Counted from the first letter of the stretch, positions 26,101 to 35,485 are shown. The stretch: 64,000 nucleotides of DNA from Chaetoderma sp. LZ-2023a (GCA_034401795.1 CM067370.1:57457295-57521294), one strand, 5' to 3'. Numbers and translations are program-made. The notes: a model not told the origin generated them from the letters alone.

Positions 26101-27364
26101 AATGGACACTTTTGAAAGTGGCAACAAGTGATTTTGGACTCCTCTAGAATTGTACTTCGAGGGTCAACCATAAAGCTGACGTCACACAGGGTGTCCAGCT
26201 GGGTCATATGCAGCCACCCTTCTACTAATTCTAAGCATTGTATAGAACAAATCTCTGCAGTTTTATTCAAATCGCACAAACCCTTGTGGGTATAAATGCC
26301 ATTTGAAAAGGTTTAACGCAGCCAAGAACCATAACCATGACATATAACCTGCTTGCAAATCATCGATAAAATAATCACAGTTGAAATCTGGGGGGAAATT
26401 TGAAAGTCGATTTCTTTTTTAAGTTCTAAGCATTGTATAGAACAAATCGTTTTATTCGAATCGGATAACCCCCTTGTGGGTGTAGAAAGATAACCCTGGG
26501 TCCAGAAAATAATCAGTCCAAACACTGTAAAAAGTATGGGGAAATCTTTTTTAAAAAAGTCCTCCCTCCCTCCCTCCCTCCCTCCCTCCCTCTCTCTCTC
26601 TCTCTCTCTCTCTGAAAATCTCTTCGCTTCGTGAACGCGAGATAAAAATTATAGGGACACTTCAAAGAAATGAGCTACTGATACAATCACAACATACCAC
26701 TTATAGGCCACATATACTCTATGTGAATGAAGCAAGACCATACTTGTAAGCTACTACTCTGGTGTTCTCTGTGAAATTATGGTGAATTAGAACTGCCATC
26801 ATTGCCTTTTTAATATGTTGGGAATTTCTAGTTTGCATCTTCCAGGCTAGTGTGTGCATGTATATTTAAGAATCGACGATCAAATACTTGTAGTGCCCCA
26901 CTAGAAGCACATACATTTAATTCCGTATAAATTTAATTTATAGATCTATCAGCTAATGTATCTTACACATTGTTGTTGTTGTTGCAGAATCGCTTGTGCT
27001 GGATGGTGCTTCCGATCACCAAGGTAACAACACAGAAACCCACGTGGGCGCAATCAACAAGGTTACTATTAAAAGTCGCCGATCTACCTACCTACCTACC
27101 TACCTACCTATTTACGTATCTATCTATCTATCTAATCTGTCTATCTAATCTATCTGTCTGTCTGGATGGATGGGCTTTAAGCCTGATTAAATTTACCAAA
27201 TTATGAGCACTATACCAAATTTAGCATAAGTCACAAGGTTTAATCGTACATGATACTTTTTACATTCAATATTAAGCTAGAGGCTTGTTATTCTCGCCAA
27301 TTAACTTTTATTTGAGTCTAAATTTAATAGCTGTTACCACCCCCACCACACCCACCCCTATCCA

Positions 27365-27396
<32 letters not shown>

Positions 27397-27424
27397 CACA
27401 CATACCACTCCACCACAACCACCA

Positions 27425-27456
<32 letters not shown>

Positions 27457-30400
27457 TTGGCAGGCTTACGAAGATGAGCGGCTGGTGTCATACTGGGTAG
27501 TGATAGGCGCTACATTGGTTGTAGCCGTTGTATTTTTCTTACTCGGATTTCTCGCTTCTAGACGTGCCAGTAAACCGAAAGAGGTACAAATATCAGTTTT
27601 GACATAGAAGTAACATTTTAGCATTATTGGACCATTTTACATCATGGGTTTTTACTATAATAATAGTTTGTCCATCTGTGTCTTTCAATTTGTACATGCA
27701 CATCCATAGGTCAGAAGTTAAACAGAAATTGTTTCTCTCCCTAAGGACAGAGAAAGTATCAATGCTCAGATAAGGTAGTTACCGATATTCATGGATAGCA
27801 AGTACACTCGGACCACAAAAGTATGATCTCGGTGTGAAAGTCTGCGATGCCAAAGTATGCAGTGTTCGTGGTTGTTTGGATGCTTTTAACTCACGTGTTT
27901 GCTGGAGATGGTAGATGCTGCGTAGATGTTCCATGACATTGATAGGCGTGTTTCTCATGGCCACGGTGATTAATCTTGTCTTTGTGTTTTGTTGAATGTC
28001 TGAAGATTGGAATTGATAAACTCATCCAAGCAGATGAGCTATACTCTAAGATGGGTCTTACAGAATCCCGTGTAAACCTGTTTGAGGACATCTGTGTTGG
28101 CTCACCAAGAAGACACTGCAAGTTTTCTCATGGTTGCTCATTTCTACTTTGCTTTGCCCTTTGACTTGATGATTTGTGATTTCCATGTTATCCTTTTGCC
28201 AAAGGTTGAGATCCTTTGTAGTAGAAAGTGTGAAGCATGGCTGTTGTTTTCTCTTCGTTGACTGAAATGTGCAGCCTTGTCCATGTCGTAAGGTTATCAA
28301 GCGCAATCTGCATCTTGTCGTTTGAAGTGATGATGGTCAGAGGTCTAAGTCACCTGCATACATTGTGTTATACATCTATACCCTGATACATTGCTTCCAC
28401 TCAATTTCATCAGTTCACCTTTCCAAACCTTGTCAATACCCTATGGAAGTTAACCCATAGAGTACCTGTATGTTGCTTGGCTTGGCACTGAGCAAGATAG
28501 GTATTTTGAACTTCTGTGGGATGATTTCCCGAAGACATTTTGCTTATCCATTAGGTGTGTTTATCTAGCTTTCTATTTAAGATGATCTCCATTGTTTTTC
28601 TGACACAGCTTGCAAGGCTGATTGACCTGTTAGCTCATCTTTAACTTTAATCTTCACTCATTTAAGGAGCATCGTGGTACATCTCCATGTCTCCAGCTAT
28701 TGTTGTAGATTTCTATCTTTTCTTTAGCCAGGGAACCCATATTCTTAAGCATATCGTTGGTGATGCCATCTGGACCAGATTTCTTTGTCCGTTTCCAGTT
28801 CATCTAAGGTTAAATCGTCCTCCATGTGAGGGGAATGTGTATTTTACATCACACACACCCCCCCCCCACCGCCCTTTTGTTGCCTTTTATTCTCCAGCAG
28901 TATGTTCAGATTGCTCTCTTGACAGTATACTTGCGCAAGATGATAATAGCTGCCGCAATTGATCAGCTTCTCTCCCTCCCTCCCTCCCTCCCTCTCTCTC
29001 TCTCTCTCACTGGCTTTCTTTCCAATAAGGGATTGTGTTCCAGTCTTATCCTTTTGTACGATTAGTGACAACAAATTACCAGTATGTCAGCGAGAGTGCA
29101 AGAGGGATATTTAACTACATATACACAGGTATATCAGTCAAAAGTGAACGGTCAATAAAGTAAATAGTAAGATGTACATGCATACTTATACCAAAGAATT
29201 AAGAGCCACAACTAACAGGTTAGTAAGAGCAGTATCATTACTATGCTGCCCCAAACCACCCCACCCCCACCATTTACCCCTATTCACCTGAACCACATCC
29301 TGTTCATAGCATCCATCTTTATTAAATTATTATTTATAATTGCTATTAAATGTATTTTCAAATTCTTGTGTGTATTCAGGATGATAAGCCCGCCCTTCCT
29401 CCAGATCCATTACTGTTACAAAGACGGAGCTCAGTGGAGTTCCGCTATCGCCGGAGGTTTAGCCTAGACCAGCCTGGGGCAGGTGCATCTCTCCTTTCTC
29501 GCAGTGATTCATTCCGAGGTAGACCACTAATGGTAGACAAATCCGTGCAGACAACGTCTAGTCAGGACACAAGCAAAAGTAAAAAAGGAATCAAGTTCTG
29601 GCGATCATCTTCATCATCAGCAGCATCGTCACCTACTGTTAAAGACGACGATGGTATGTAGTTTAATTGATCTGATAAATGTTTAATTATATACGAAGAT
29701 AATTGGAAAAATTGCATCTAATATATTATAATAAGCTGATACATATCATAGTCAATCTTTTATCAAACGCTCATATATACCAAATATTGCAAATTTATTA
29801 TGTGGTAAGGACGCATCAGTTGAATATTTTGAAATAAATTTGACTATGATGAAATCGCGTTCTTTAGGAAAGGTTCGGAAGCATTATTCAACAACTTACC
29901 TATATAGTACCTTGAAATTGTGATTCTAGGAATTCAGGATTTCAATATGGTAAAATTAATTCAAATGCGTGTACAAAGTGCGAGGGTAGCTAGAAATAGG
30001 GAGGGTGGGGGGGGGGAACTAGCTAGAAATGGATCCCTCTATTATTTGATCATGCAGTTCGTTAATTTCTTGGCTAAATGTTAACCCTTTAACCCCCGAA
30101 TTTGTTTTTAAAATTTTCCATTTTCTCATAGAAAATGTCCATTTGCAGACCAAGAGAAGACTATTTTTGAAACTTACCACTTGAATGACTGGCTTGGTTA
30201 TTGAGCCAGTCATTCCTGTGTAAATTTTCAAAAATAGTATTCTCTTAGACTGCAAATGGACATTTTTCAAGAGCACTGCCGAAGCCGTTTTTGGCTGGTA
30301 TTAGTGTTAAAGAGTTAACTTCTTACCTAACTGGTCGATAAGACATTTTATTGTTTGACTAATTATTAGATTGGATGGTCAACTGATGGATTACTTGGTC

Positions 30401-30774
30401 GATTGATTGATTAATCCTTGGTCCATTCATCAGGATGGATGTACGAACGGTGATTATAACATGTCACTGTACCAGGCATGATGCCATAATGTCAGTATGC
30501 TACCCGTATGTTTGCAAATAATTATCATCCTGTTCTTTCAGATGTCTTTGAAAGTGGGCCTAAAGATAAGATGAAAATAGTGAATGAAGTTGAATCATCC
30601 ATTCCTTTATTATCATCAACATTTTCTTCAAATATATCGCCAGCCACTCCAGCAGCAGGCACTAATGCATGCGATGACGGCAGTAATCACGAAATGTCAA
30701 ATGACCAAAGTGTGAACATCAATCGAGAACTTAAGCCAAACAATTCATTCAGGACATTTAAAGGTGGCGATTAA
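15246..30774 (+). CDS. TNF-receptor superfamily-like type I membrane protein (6 exons)
   Basis: Six exons with matching phases give 550 residues: 15,246-15,302; 16,184-17,078; 26,988-27,061; 27,464-27,583; 29,380-29,653; 30,542-30,774. Residues 1-19 are a signal peptide. Cysteines 55-75 form a partial and 78-117 a full TNFR cysteine-rich domain (six cysteines at 78, 93, 96, 99, 109, 117). Residues 121-349 are a Ser/Thr-rich stalk with several N-glycosylation sites. Residues 350-373 are a membrane span followed by SRR. The 177-residue tail is basic and Ser-rich and has no visible death domain or clear TRAF motif. Such receptors bind TNF-family ligands at the cell surface and signal through adaptor proteins. 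An extra exon could be hidden in the 9.9-kb second intron. The orthologue group cannot be named from sequence alone. Confidence 0.85.
16184..17078 (+). CDS. TNFR-like gene exon 2: cysteine-rich domains and stalk
   Basis: Acceptor TATATTTTCTCCTCAG, phase 0; donor GATG|GTAGGT, phase 1. The exon holds the whole cysteine-rich region (CLPCKEGTFSERTSERTLC, CAPC) and a 200-residue stalk rich in Ser, Thr and Pro that may be O-glycosylated. It is unusual for a TNFR to carry both modules in one large exon. Confidence 0.9.
17085..17175. repeat. (TA)n and (GTGC)n microsatellite at the start of intron 2
   Basis: TA repeats with two interruptions run into GTGCGTGCGTGC. They start six bases after the exon 2 donor and extend the exon's open frame artificially. 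Confidence 0.95.
17890..19820 (-). mobile_element. tandem-repeat element, Helitron-like/pearl type, copy 1
   Basis: About eleven diverged ~150-bp tandem units. Each carries AACCAAATTTGGCTGGAAG, then a TTCTATTCAGAATTTTGATT block, then a TCTTAGATTTTATG block. At the left is GACAACCCGTCTGTCAACTT (17,909-17,928), and at the right is the palindromic end AGGCCGTTAGGCCACTTGTT near 19,800. The same ends and units occur in the opposite direction at 45.5-48.0 kb, so this is a dispersed element rather than a local satellite. Known relatives, from memory, are the pearl/CvA elements of bivalves, thought to be non-autonomous Helitron-like elements. No coding sequence. Confidence 0.7.
20040..20927. repeat. 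~190-bp satellite, left part
   Basis: Four to five diverged units spaced about 180-210 bp apart. Each has GATTT..TTTTTCT, GTATAGAACAAATCTGTG, CCCTTGTGGGTG and AACGCAGCCAA blocks followed by ATAACCTGCATGCAAATC. The array resumes in the same orientation at 26,217, so the transposon between interrupts it. Confidence 0.8.
20928..21082 (+). repeat. left terminal inverted repeat of the 5.3-kb transposon
   Basis: It starts TGGCTGCATATGGCCCAGC and ends with AAAATGGCCGCCATTT. It matches the reverse complement of the right end over its full length. Confidence 0.85.
21083..22440. other. non-coding 5' interior of the transposon
   Basis: No coding segment seen. It holds a poor copy of the TGTTGAATATTTTGAAA palindrome family (about 21,798-21,888) and a single arm of it near 21,621. 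Confidence 0.5.
22130..22215 (+). promoter_or_regulatory. promoter-like patch inside the transposon
   Basis: A GC-richer island with GGTGACGTCAGCTG (a CRE) followed by CCAAAATGGCGCC (a YY1/initiator-like site). It lies upstream of the first coding-like segment, so it may have been the promoter of the element's gene. Confidence 0.4.
22440..25400 (+). pseudogene. decayed coding region of the 5.3-kb transposon
   Basis: Three reading frames alternate, with stops. Pieces include VTPKSLVLSWTVRQVTRTMN (22,780-22,840), FVPQSLSPGVPPLYLLT (22,941-22,991), a block from 23,501 with MGDFHTILSF and IGTRIGIAGLRDLMIESGII, then SGQHNYDRHLPYS (24,051-24,089), and finally CLQDEADTRMILQHTCTHGH (25,316-25,375). 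I recall the same succession of blocks (AGLRDL.IESG, HNYARYL, EADTRMLLHA) in a large set of uncharacterised, repetitive proteins of cnidarians, molluscs and fish. The last block (EADTR) resembles a PIN/XPG-type acidic motif, but that is a guess. Function unknown; clearly non-functional here. Confidence 0.65.
26065..26216 (-). repeat. right terminal inverted repeat of the 5.3-kb transposon
   Basis: The reverse complement starts TGGCTGCATATGACCCAGC and shares GAGGAGTCCAAA, CCACTTTCAAAA and GCCATCTTGAATT with the left end. Confidence 0.85.
26217..26500. repeat. ~190-bp satellite, right part
   Basis: About one and a half further units (TATAGAACAAATC, CCCTTGTGGGTATAAATG, AACGCAGCCAAGAACCATAA) in the same orientation as the part left of the transposon. 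Confidence 0.8.
26561..26613. repeat. (CCCT)n/(CT)n microsatellite
   Basis: CCTC units run into a CT tract. A near-identical tract occurs again in intron 4. Confidence 0.97.
26988..27061 (+). CDS. TNFR-like gene exon 3: membrane-proximal stalk
   Basis: Acceptor TTGTTGTTGTTGCAG. The phase-1 join to exon 2 reads ESLVLDGASDHQGNNTETHV, with one N-glycosylation site. The donor that keeps frame is AAG|GTTACT. A better-looking donor CAAG|GTAACA, 49 bp earlier, would put exon 4 out of frame. Confidence 0.7.
27084..27165. repeat. (CTAC)n/(TATC)n microsatellite
   Basis: Tetranucleotide tracts lie about 20 bp after the proposed exon 3 donor. Confidence 0.95.
27363..27457. repeat. (GCAC)n and (TTA)n microsatellites before exon 4
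   Basis: Nine GCAC units, then a spacer, then ten TTA units that end six bases before the exon 4 acceptor and serve as its pyrimidine-poor tract. Confidence 0.95.
27464..27583 (+). CDS. TNFR-like gene exon 4: transmembrane segment
   Basis: Forty codons, phase 0 at both ends. They encode a single hydrophobic span (WVVIGATLVVAVVFFLLGFL) followed by ASRRASKPKE, the positive-inside stop-transfer pattern of a type I protein. Acceptor TTATTTTGGCAG; donor GAG|GTACAA. Confidence 0.9.
27760..28840 (-). mobile_element. antisense LINE reverse-transcriptase relic in intron 4
   Basis: On the minus strand, decayed jockey/CR1-type reverse-transcriptase pieces occur in LINE order. Near 28,800 is a segment readable as L-DELET...SGPDGITND with frame changes. 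Near 28,680 is YNN-W-HGDVPRC. Around 28,000-28,060 is RPILEYSSSAWMS, the C-terminal block that follows the active site in these LINEs, followed by a segment like INHRGHEKH. Many stops and frame changes; no second open frame. It lies opposite to the host gene, as intronic LINEs often do. Confidence 0.7.
28860..29010. repeat. C-run and (CCCT)n/(CT)n tract
   Basis: A poly-C run near 28,859-28,869 and a CCCT/CT microsatellite at about 28,972-29,009. Confidence 0.9.
29380..29653 (+). CDS. TNFR-like gene exon 5: cytoplasmic tail, proximal part
   Basis: Acceptor TTGTGTGTATTCAG; donor GATG|GTATGT, phase 1. Encodes a basic, serine-rich tail with a proline motif (KPALPPDPLL), the clusters RRRFSLD and SRSDSFRG that look like basophilic kinase sites, and SKSKKGIKFW followed by a serine run. 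No known domain is recognised. Confidence 0.85.
29815..30020. repeat. fragment of palindrome family 2 with flank
   Basis: One arm, GTTGAATATTTTGAAATAAA, with the family's side sequence AAATTAATTCAAATGCGTGT about 130 bp further on; the same side sequence is found at 55,470. Confidence 0.55.
30080..30321. repeat. palindromic MITE family 1, copy 1 (intron 5)
   Basis: Best-preserved form. Ends resemble TTAACCCTTTAA. The core is a near-perfect palindrome of about 150 bp: GTCCATTTGCAGACCAAGAG, then a TTTACCACTTGAATGACTGG block, a short loop, and the same in reverse. One flank carries GAAGCCGTTTTTGGCTGG, the other ACCCCCGAATTTG. It has no coding capacity, so it is a foldback MITE. It lies between exons 5 and 6 of the TNFR-like gene. 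Confidence 0.85.
30542..30774 (+). CDS. TNFR-like gene exon 6: C-terminus and stop
   Basis: Acceptor CCTGTTCTTTCAG. The phase-1 join gives DDVFESGPKDKMK and ends FRTFKGGD, then TAA. The tail is polar and low in aromatic residues, unlike a death domain. Possible poly(A) signals downstream are weak (ATTAAA near 30,934). Confidence 0.85.
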
Positions 30775-31198
30775 GGCTTTGTCACAAATTTAAGATGATA
30801 TCAGTTTGACAGGATGGTAAAATCCCATTTATCACCTTGACAATGTTACCCCCGAGTGTCCTTTGTGAAATCATGTGGCTTGAATGATATACCAGTAATT
30901 GTATATGCAAGCTGTGGGGTGTTCAACCTGTGTATTAAAATCATCATCTTACAGTTCCAGAATGCTACTTCCTGTAATGATCTAGCACAGATGTGTTTGT
31001 ATTTTAACATGTCAACTTGAGACTAATTGTGCATGTGTGTAAAGCTACTGTGACATGTTGGCCACACGCTCGACTTTTTATCCAGTCCAGAATTCGTTGT
31101 ATGTAAATACTGTATGTTACTCTAGTTGAAACGTTATTTGCTGGAATTGTAGGTTTTCATGCTGGAACGAACTCTACCAATCTGAGTTTGTGACTAAA
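30775..31198 (+). other. probable 3' UTR and downstream flank of the TNFR-like gene
   Basis: Unique-looking sequence without repeats, directly after the stop codon. ATTAAA near 30,934 is a weak candidate poly(A) signal. Confidence 0.4.
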
Positions 31199-31425
31199 TG
31201 TGGCAATGGACCTTTCCGGTTATAGCTAAGCCCCGCCAATCTCTAGCTAAGCTCCACCCACTCCTTGCTCATGTTGGGATCGATCGATCTCTGAACACCT
31301 TGACTATCAATTTCCAAAAACCAGGTAAGCTGTTGAATATTTTGAAAATAATTTGACTGGGTGCTGTTGCAACAGTGCCCAGTAAAATTAGTTTCAGAAT
31401 GTTCAACAGCATGGTTATTAAATAC
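31199..31425. repeat. palindrome family 2, copy with long flank
   Basis: A core palindrome, TGTTGAATATTTTGAAAATA...AGTTTCAGAATGTTCAACA, with inner TTTGACTGGGTGCTGTTGC and GCAACAGTGCCCAG arms. To its left is a ~120-bp flank (GGACCTTTCCGG, TAGCTAAGCTCCACCC, GGGATCGATCGATC, CAATTTCCA) that reappears at 43.6, 57.6 and 59.5 kb. The core and flank together look like one foldback element. Confidence 0.75.
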
Positions 31426-31834
31426 CAAATAATTACAAAGCCATACAATTCATACGACGTATCGGAGTATTTGAGATTTGATGAAGGTCTATATGGAACC
31501 CTTTGTGACGCAATGATTGTGACGTCATCATACATGCGGTAAGCTGATTATGACATCATACGGTCAGGTGATGGATGAATACTCTGGAAATGTGAATTGC
31601 CTTGAACTAAATCACTTAACTTTCAAGCACGTGAGACATCATCATCCACTTAACATACATAATAAGCATGTTTGCTAACTTGTTGATATCTCTAGATCAC
31701 GTATTTAGGTAGACAAACATTTATCCAACCTCCTCATGCTTGAGTACGCCACGAGTGTATGAGAGAGCATTCCTGTATCCCCACATCAATGCATCCACAC
31801 ACATAATTTGTTGTAACTAACTTGCCTGAAAGCT

Positions 31835-31880
31835 GTTTGTCAGCAACAAATTAATTTCAAAATATTCAACAAAAAATAAA
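31835..31880. repeat. half copy of palindrome family 2
   Basis: A single arm, AATTTCAAAATATTCAAC, directly next to a family 1 copy. Confidence 0.5.
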
Positions 31881-31894
31881 TGTGTAGTATATGA

Positions 31895-32086
31895 TCTTTA
31901 GCTTCTGCAGTGGTCTTGGAAAATATCTGTTTGTAGACCAAGAGAAGACTTTTTGAAAAGTTACCACTGGAATGACTGGCTCGATAAACAAGCCAGTCAT
32001 TGCGGTGATAGATTTTCAAAAATAGTCATCTCTTGGTCTGGAAATTTGAGAATATTGAGATTTTCTTGCAAATTCGAGGGGTAAAG
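31895..32086. repeat. palindromic MITE family 1, copy 2
   Basis: GCTTCTGCAGTGGTCTTGG flank, both core arms with AATGACTGGCTCGATA at the centre, and the AATTCGAGGGGT end. Confidence 0.8.
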
Positions 32087-32784
32087 TGATAAATAGCAAT
32101 AATTGTCGATGAATTGCCACAGATCAATGTACTAACAAGTGAATGTATCAACAAGTGAATGTAAACAAGTGAATGTACCAACAAGTGAATGTATCAACAC
32201 ATGAATGGACCAACAAGTGATATATGTTGACCAGGTGAACGTGAAACTGAGAAGAATTGCATAAGCATTATTCTTGGTTCAAAAGGTGAACTGCATAAGC
32301 ATTATTCTCAGTTCAAAACATTGGTGCTACATAGTACGGTGTTAGCTGTGCAGTTTTCAAATACAATGTGGTAATTCAAAAACAGTACTTGAAACAGCGG
32401 TACCATTCTCCTAAGTGTTGATCATATGCCAACCGCAGAGGCCATTCAAAAGACGACCATTACATGATTACACTGCATTCTGCAATGGCAGAGTATGGAC
32501 AAACGGTGATCTACAGTTTTTATTTGAACGGATGACCGCATGACTATATGTATGGAATGTAGCTAGTCATAGGGTAACTATATCGTGCATAGATAATATT
32601 GTGACTTAAATGTCTGCTTCAGTACACTACAGCAAGTAGTTATCATAAGTAAAGTTTTTCCTGCTCAAGTGCATTTTTATAACAAACTAAGTTTATAGAC
32701 AATTCTCCGTAATAAACAGATTGTGTATGTGATAGTGGTGTGTGAAGGTCAGGGTAACAGTCAAGCCTGCTTGATCCTTATGCC

Positions 32785-32975
32785 ATTAATGGTCAAGAGT
32801 CATAACCGGCCTCTGCAGTTGTCTTGAGAAATGTCCATCTGCAAACCAGAAGACTGAAAATTTACCCCTGCAATGAATGGCTCGATAATCAAACCAGTCT
32901 TTCCGGTGGTAAATTTTCAGAACTAGTCTTCTCATGGCTGGCAATTGAACATTTTATAAGCAAAACCTTTGAATT
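32785..32975. repeat. palindromic MITE family 1, copy 3
   Basis: Diverged copy: CCTCTGCAGTTGTCTTGAG, GAATGGCTCGATAATC centre, second arm decayed. Confidence 0.7.
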
Positions 32976-32999
32976 TCTGAACATTTTGACCATTAGTGG

Positions 33000-33695
33000 A
33001 GATGCTGGCGGAAGGAGAACCGCACCTTTATTCTAGACTGTGAATTGACCTGTATTAAGACTATTTAATGCTTTTGGTGCTCCTTGAGGTGGTCATTTCA
33101 GACAGGTTTGACTACAGTAACTTGTATTGTGCTAAATGTACTACATGGTGAAACATGAATTAATGTACCCCAGTGACATAAACTTGTTGTCTATGTTTAC
33201 AATATGAAAGCTACTCAATACTTAACCTAGAGGGCTGGCCTGTATGCAGAGCCTTCATGTATGGATCTACAAAGGGTGATGTGACCGGAGTGTGTTGTTG
33301 CCTAAAGCAGAGGGATAACATTTAACTAAATATGTTATTCCCACTCTGCCCCAAAGGATGACCCATCTATCAATTTGCCACACACTGATGACCACGCACA
33401 TGTAGGCTGTGTACAAAACATGAACATTGTCTGCCATAATTATCAAAATTTAGGGCTGAACTGAATCAGATTTTAAGTCCATTTAATGCAGGAACATGGC
33501 TTCACAATAAATCAACTTAGTTAAATATAGTTATATAAACAATAGTGGTCATTTTCTATATAAAGTCTTAGTTCAGACATGATTGAAATGTTGTCCTGTT
33601 AATGCAACAACTGATTCAAAGTACACAAATAGTGAGTTTTGAATGGTTTCAATGGTGTCAACTAGTGGCGCTATATTTGATAACACTGAAAGGGC
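33000..33695. other. unassigned intergenic sequence
   Basis: No exon, domain or repeat partner recognised. Confidence 0.4.
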
Positions 33696-33699
33696 CTTA

Positions 33700-33930
33700 G
33701 CCCTTTAACACTCCTATCAGCCAAAAACGGCTTCTACAGTATCTTGAGAAATGCCCATTAGCAGACCAAGAAGACTATTTTTTTTAATTTACCACTAGAA
33801 TGACTGGCTCGATAGCCGGTGCCAGTCATTCCAGTGGTAAATTTTCAATAATAGTTTTCTCATGGTCTACAATGGCCATGTCTAGTAATACCTGTGGTTT
33901 GACCAGCCCAGTGACCAGTGAGTTAATAAC
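33700..33930. repeat. palindromic MITE family 1, copy 4
   Basis: CCAAAAACGGCTTCTACAG flank, GAATGACTGGCTCGATAG centre and its inverse, ending GAGTTAATAAC. Confidence 0.8.
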
Positions 33931-34207
33931 AATTTATATCCTAAACCTTACATTGCACATTGAGTAAGAGGCACAAGGGGGCTTTATCGCTCATCTGCAG
34001 CACCTGTATTCCAATCAATTTGAAAATGTAGGATAGAAATAGAAACATTTCTGTGCGAAACATGAACATATAAGTTACAAATGTGAAGATTTTGGCAAGA
34101 AATATCAACATGTAGGTCAGGAATGAAGTAATTTGATCGAAAATGCACAAATTTGGGTACGAAGCAATAATGTATGAGTTCCACTGACCCGATCGATCTA
34201 CCAAATA

Positions 34208-34790
34208 CACCTTTCCCACATTGACGTCATTACGCTGGGATTCCACTAAATCAATGCTCAAAGCAAAACTGCTGGCTGGTACCGCCGCCAACAAGCCGCT
34301 GACCCGCGTTGAGTTACTTTTGTACTAAAATACACCGCAATCTAAACCATTTTAATGATAAACTAAAATTACTATATTATTTAAATCATATAATTGCCGA
34401 AACATTAATGCATTATTTTTCCTATTTTTGTAATGTTTTCACTGAGTTATTTGCGTATATAAAATACACCATTTGACTTAGATTCATTAAATCAAGTGGA
34501 CAATAGGGGATATTTTAAAATTGCAATCAACTGTATTAAATTTTACAAAACTAGAAAAACTAATACAGCAATGTATAGAAAATTGGCTTAGCTTTCCAAT
34601 GATGTACGACTTCAAAAATAATATGAACATAGTTTTTCATATGCACTGCCTAAAGTGCACTGTATCTGATTCCCATAGTAAAGTAATGCAGTTCGCACCT
34701 CGGCTATTGCGGTTAACAGCTGGAAGTGGTATGTGCGATGCATTCCGGGAATGTATTTTCCCAAAATACGCTAATGTGGGAAAGGTCTAT
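34208..34790. mobile_element. possible small non-autonomous DNA transposon
   Basis: Ends CACCTTTCCCACATT (left) and AATGTGGGAAAGGT (right) are inverted copies; weaker inverted similarity continues inward for about 15 bp (TACGCTGGGA versus TCCCAAAATACGC). The AT-rich middle has no coding sequence. No clear target duplication. Confidence 0.4.
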
Positions 34791-34949
34791 TGAAGGGAGT
34801 CAAATTCCTATTCAGCAAGCTCCGAGAACATACATTTTCAACGTCAAATTCCATAAACTAACAAGTTCAATTTTTATTGATTGATGCCAGTCATGTTTTA
34901 ATTATACATTCAACTTCATTAAACAAAATTGAACTACATTTAGTCCATA

Positions 34950-35485
34950 AAAACATATTTCCCGAATTCTGGATCGATGCTTTCAGCGGTTCTGAAGGTG
35001 TTTTGTGAAAACTAGGGTCATCAAAGATGACTGCCAAACAAATTGTCCAATCAGGTTCTCTTGAAGAAACTTATTCCCACTACTGCCCTAGATGATGTTT
35101 CTCTTTAAAGGTGTTTCTAAAAATAGCACAAAATCCAACATGGCTACAGACATAATTAGCCAATCAGGTTCTCTTGAACAAACTTAGTTCAGGTCTTGCC
35201 CTAGATGAAGTACCTTGAGTTTCAAATCAATCGGCCAAGTGGTTTCGGAAACCATTAAATGTGATCTAAAAATAACACAAAATCCAAGATTATCACTGGC
35301 CAATCAGCTCCCTTTGTACACTCTTGGGTCTCTATGACCCTAGGATAATCCCTGACAAATCCATTTATATGTCAACGTATTGGTTCAATTGAAATTTGGA
35401 TGATATGCAGACAGCTGTCTGGCATAAGTCAAATGGTTGCCATGGAATAAGTTCACTTGGTATAAGGCCAGATGAACTAATAATA
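34950..35485 (+). mobile_element. tandem-repeat element, Helitron-like/pearl type, copy 3 (short)
   Basis: Two units with GCCAATCAGGTTCTCTTGAA and TTGCCCTAGATGA blocks, as inside the large copy at 47.1-47.3 kb. It ends at 35,449-35,481 with the decayed hairpin AGTTCACTTGGTATAAGGCC...GATGAACTAATAAT. Confidence 0.6.

Larger units (their letters stand above)
20928..26216 (+). mobile_element. 5.3-kb DNA transposon with ~150-bp inverted ends, family not identified
   Basis: Inverted ends at 20,928-21,082 and 26,065-26,216 are about 85% alike and both start TGGCTGCATATG. They split a satellite array whose units continue on either side, which shows the insertion directly. Each end carries CTGTGTGACGTCAG, a CRE-like site. 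The interior holds decayed coding sequence on the + strand (22.4-25.4 kb). No clean target duplication can be read, because the satellite units on both sides have diverged. The superfamily is unknown to me. Confidence 0.8.

Noticed and set aside
29350-30774. Death domain in the TNFR-like tail
   Set aside because: The tail is basic, Ser-rich and low in the hydrophobic and Trp residues that a death domain needs.
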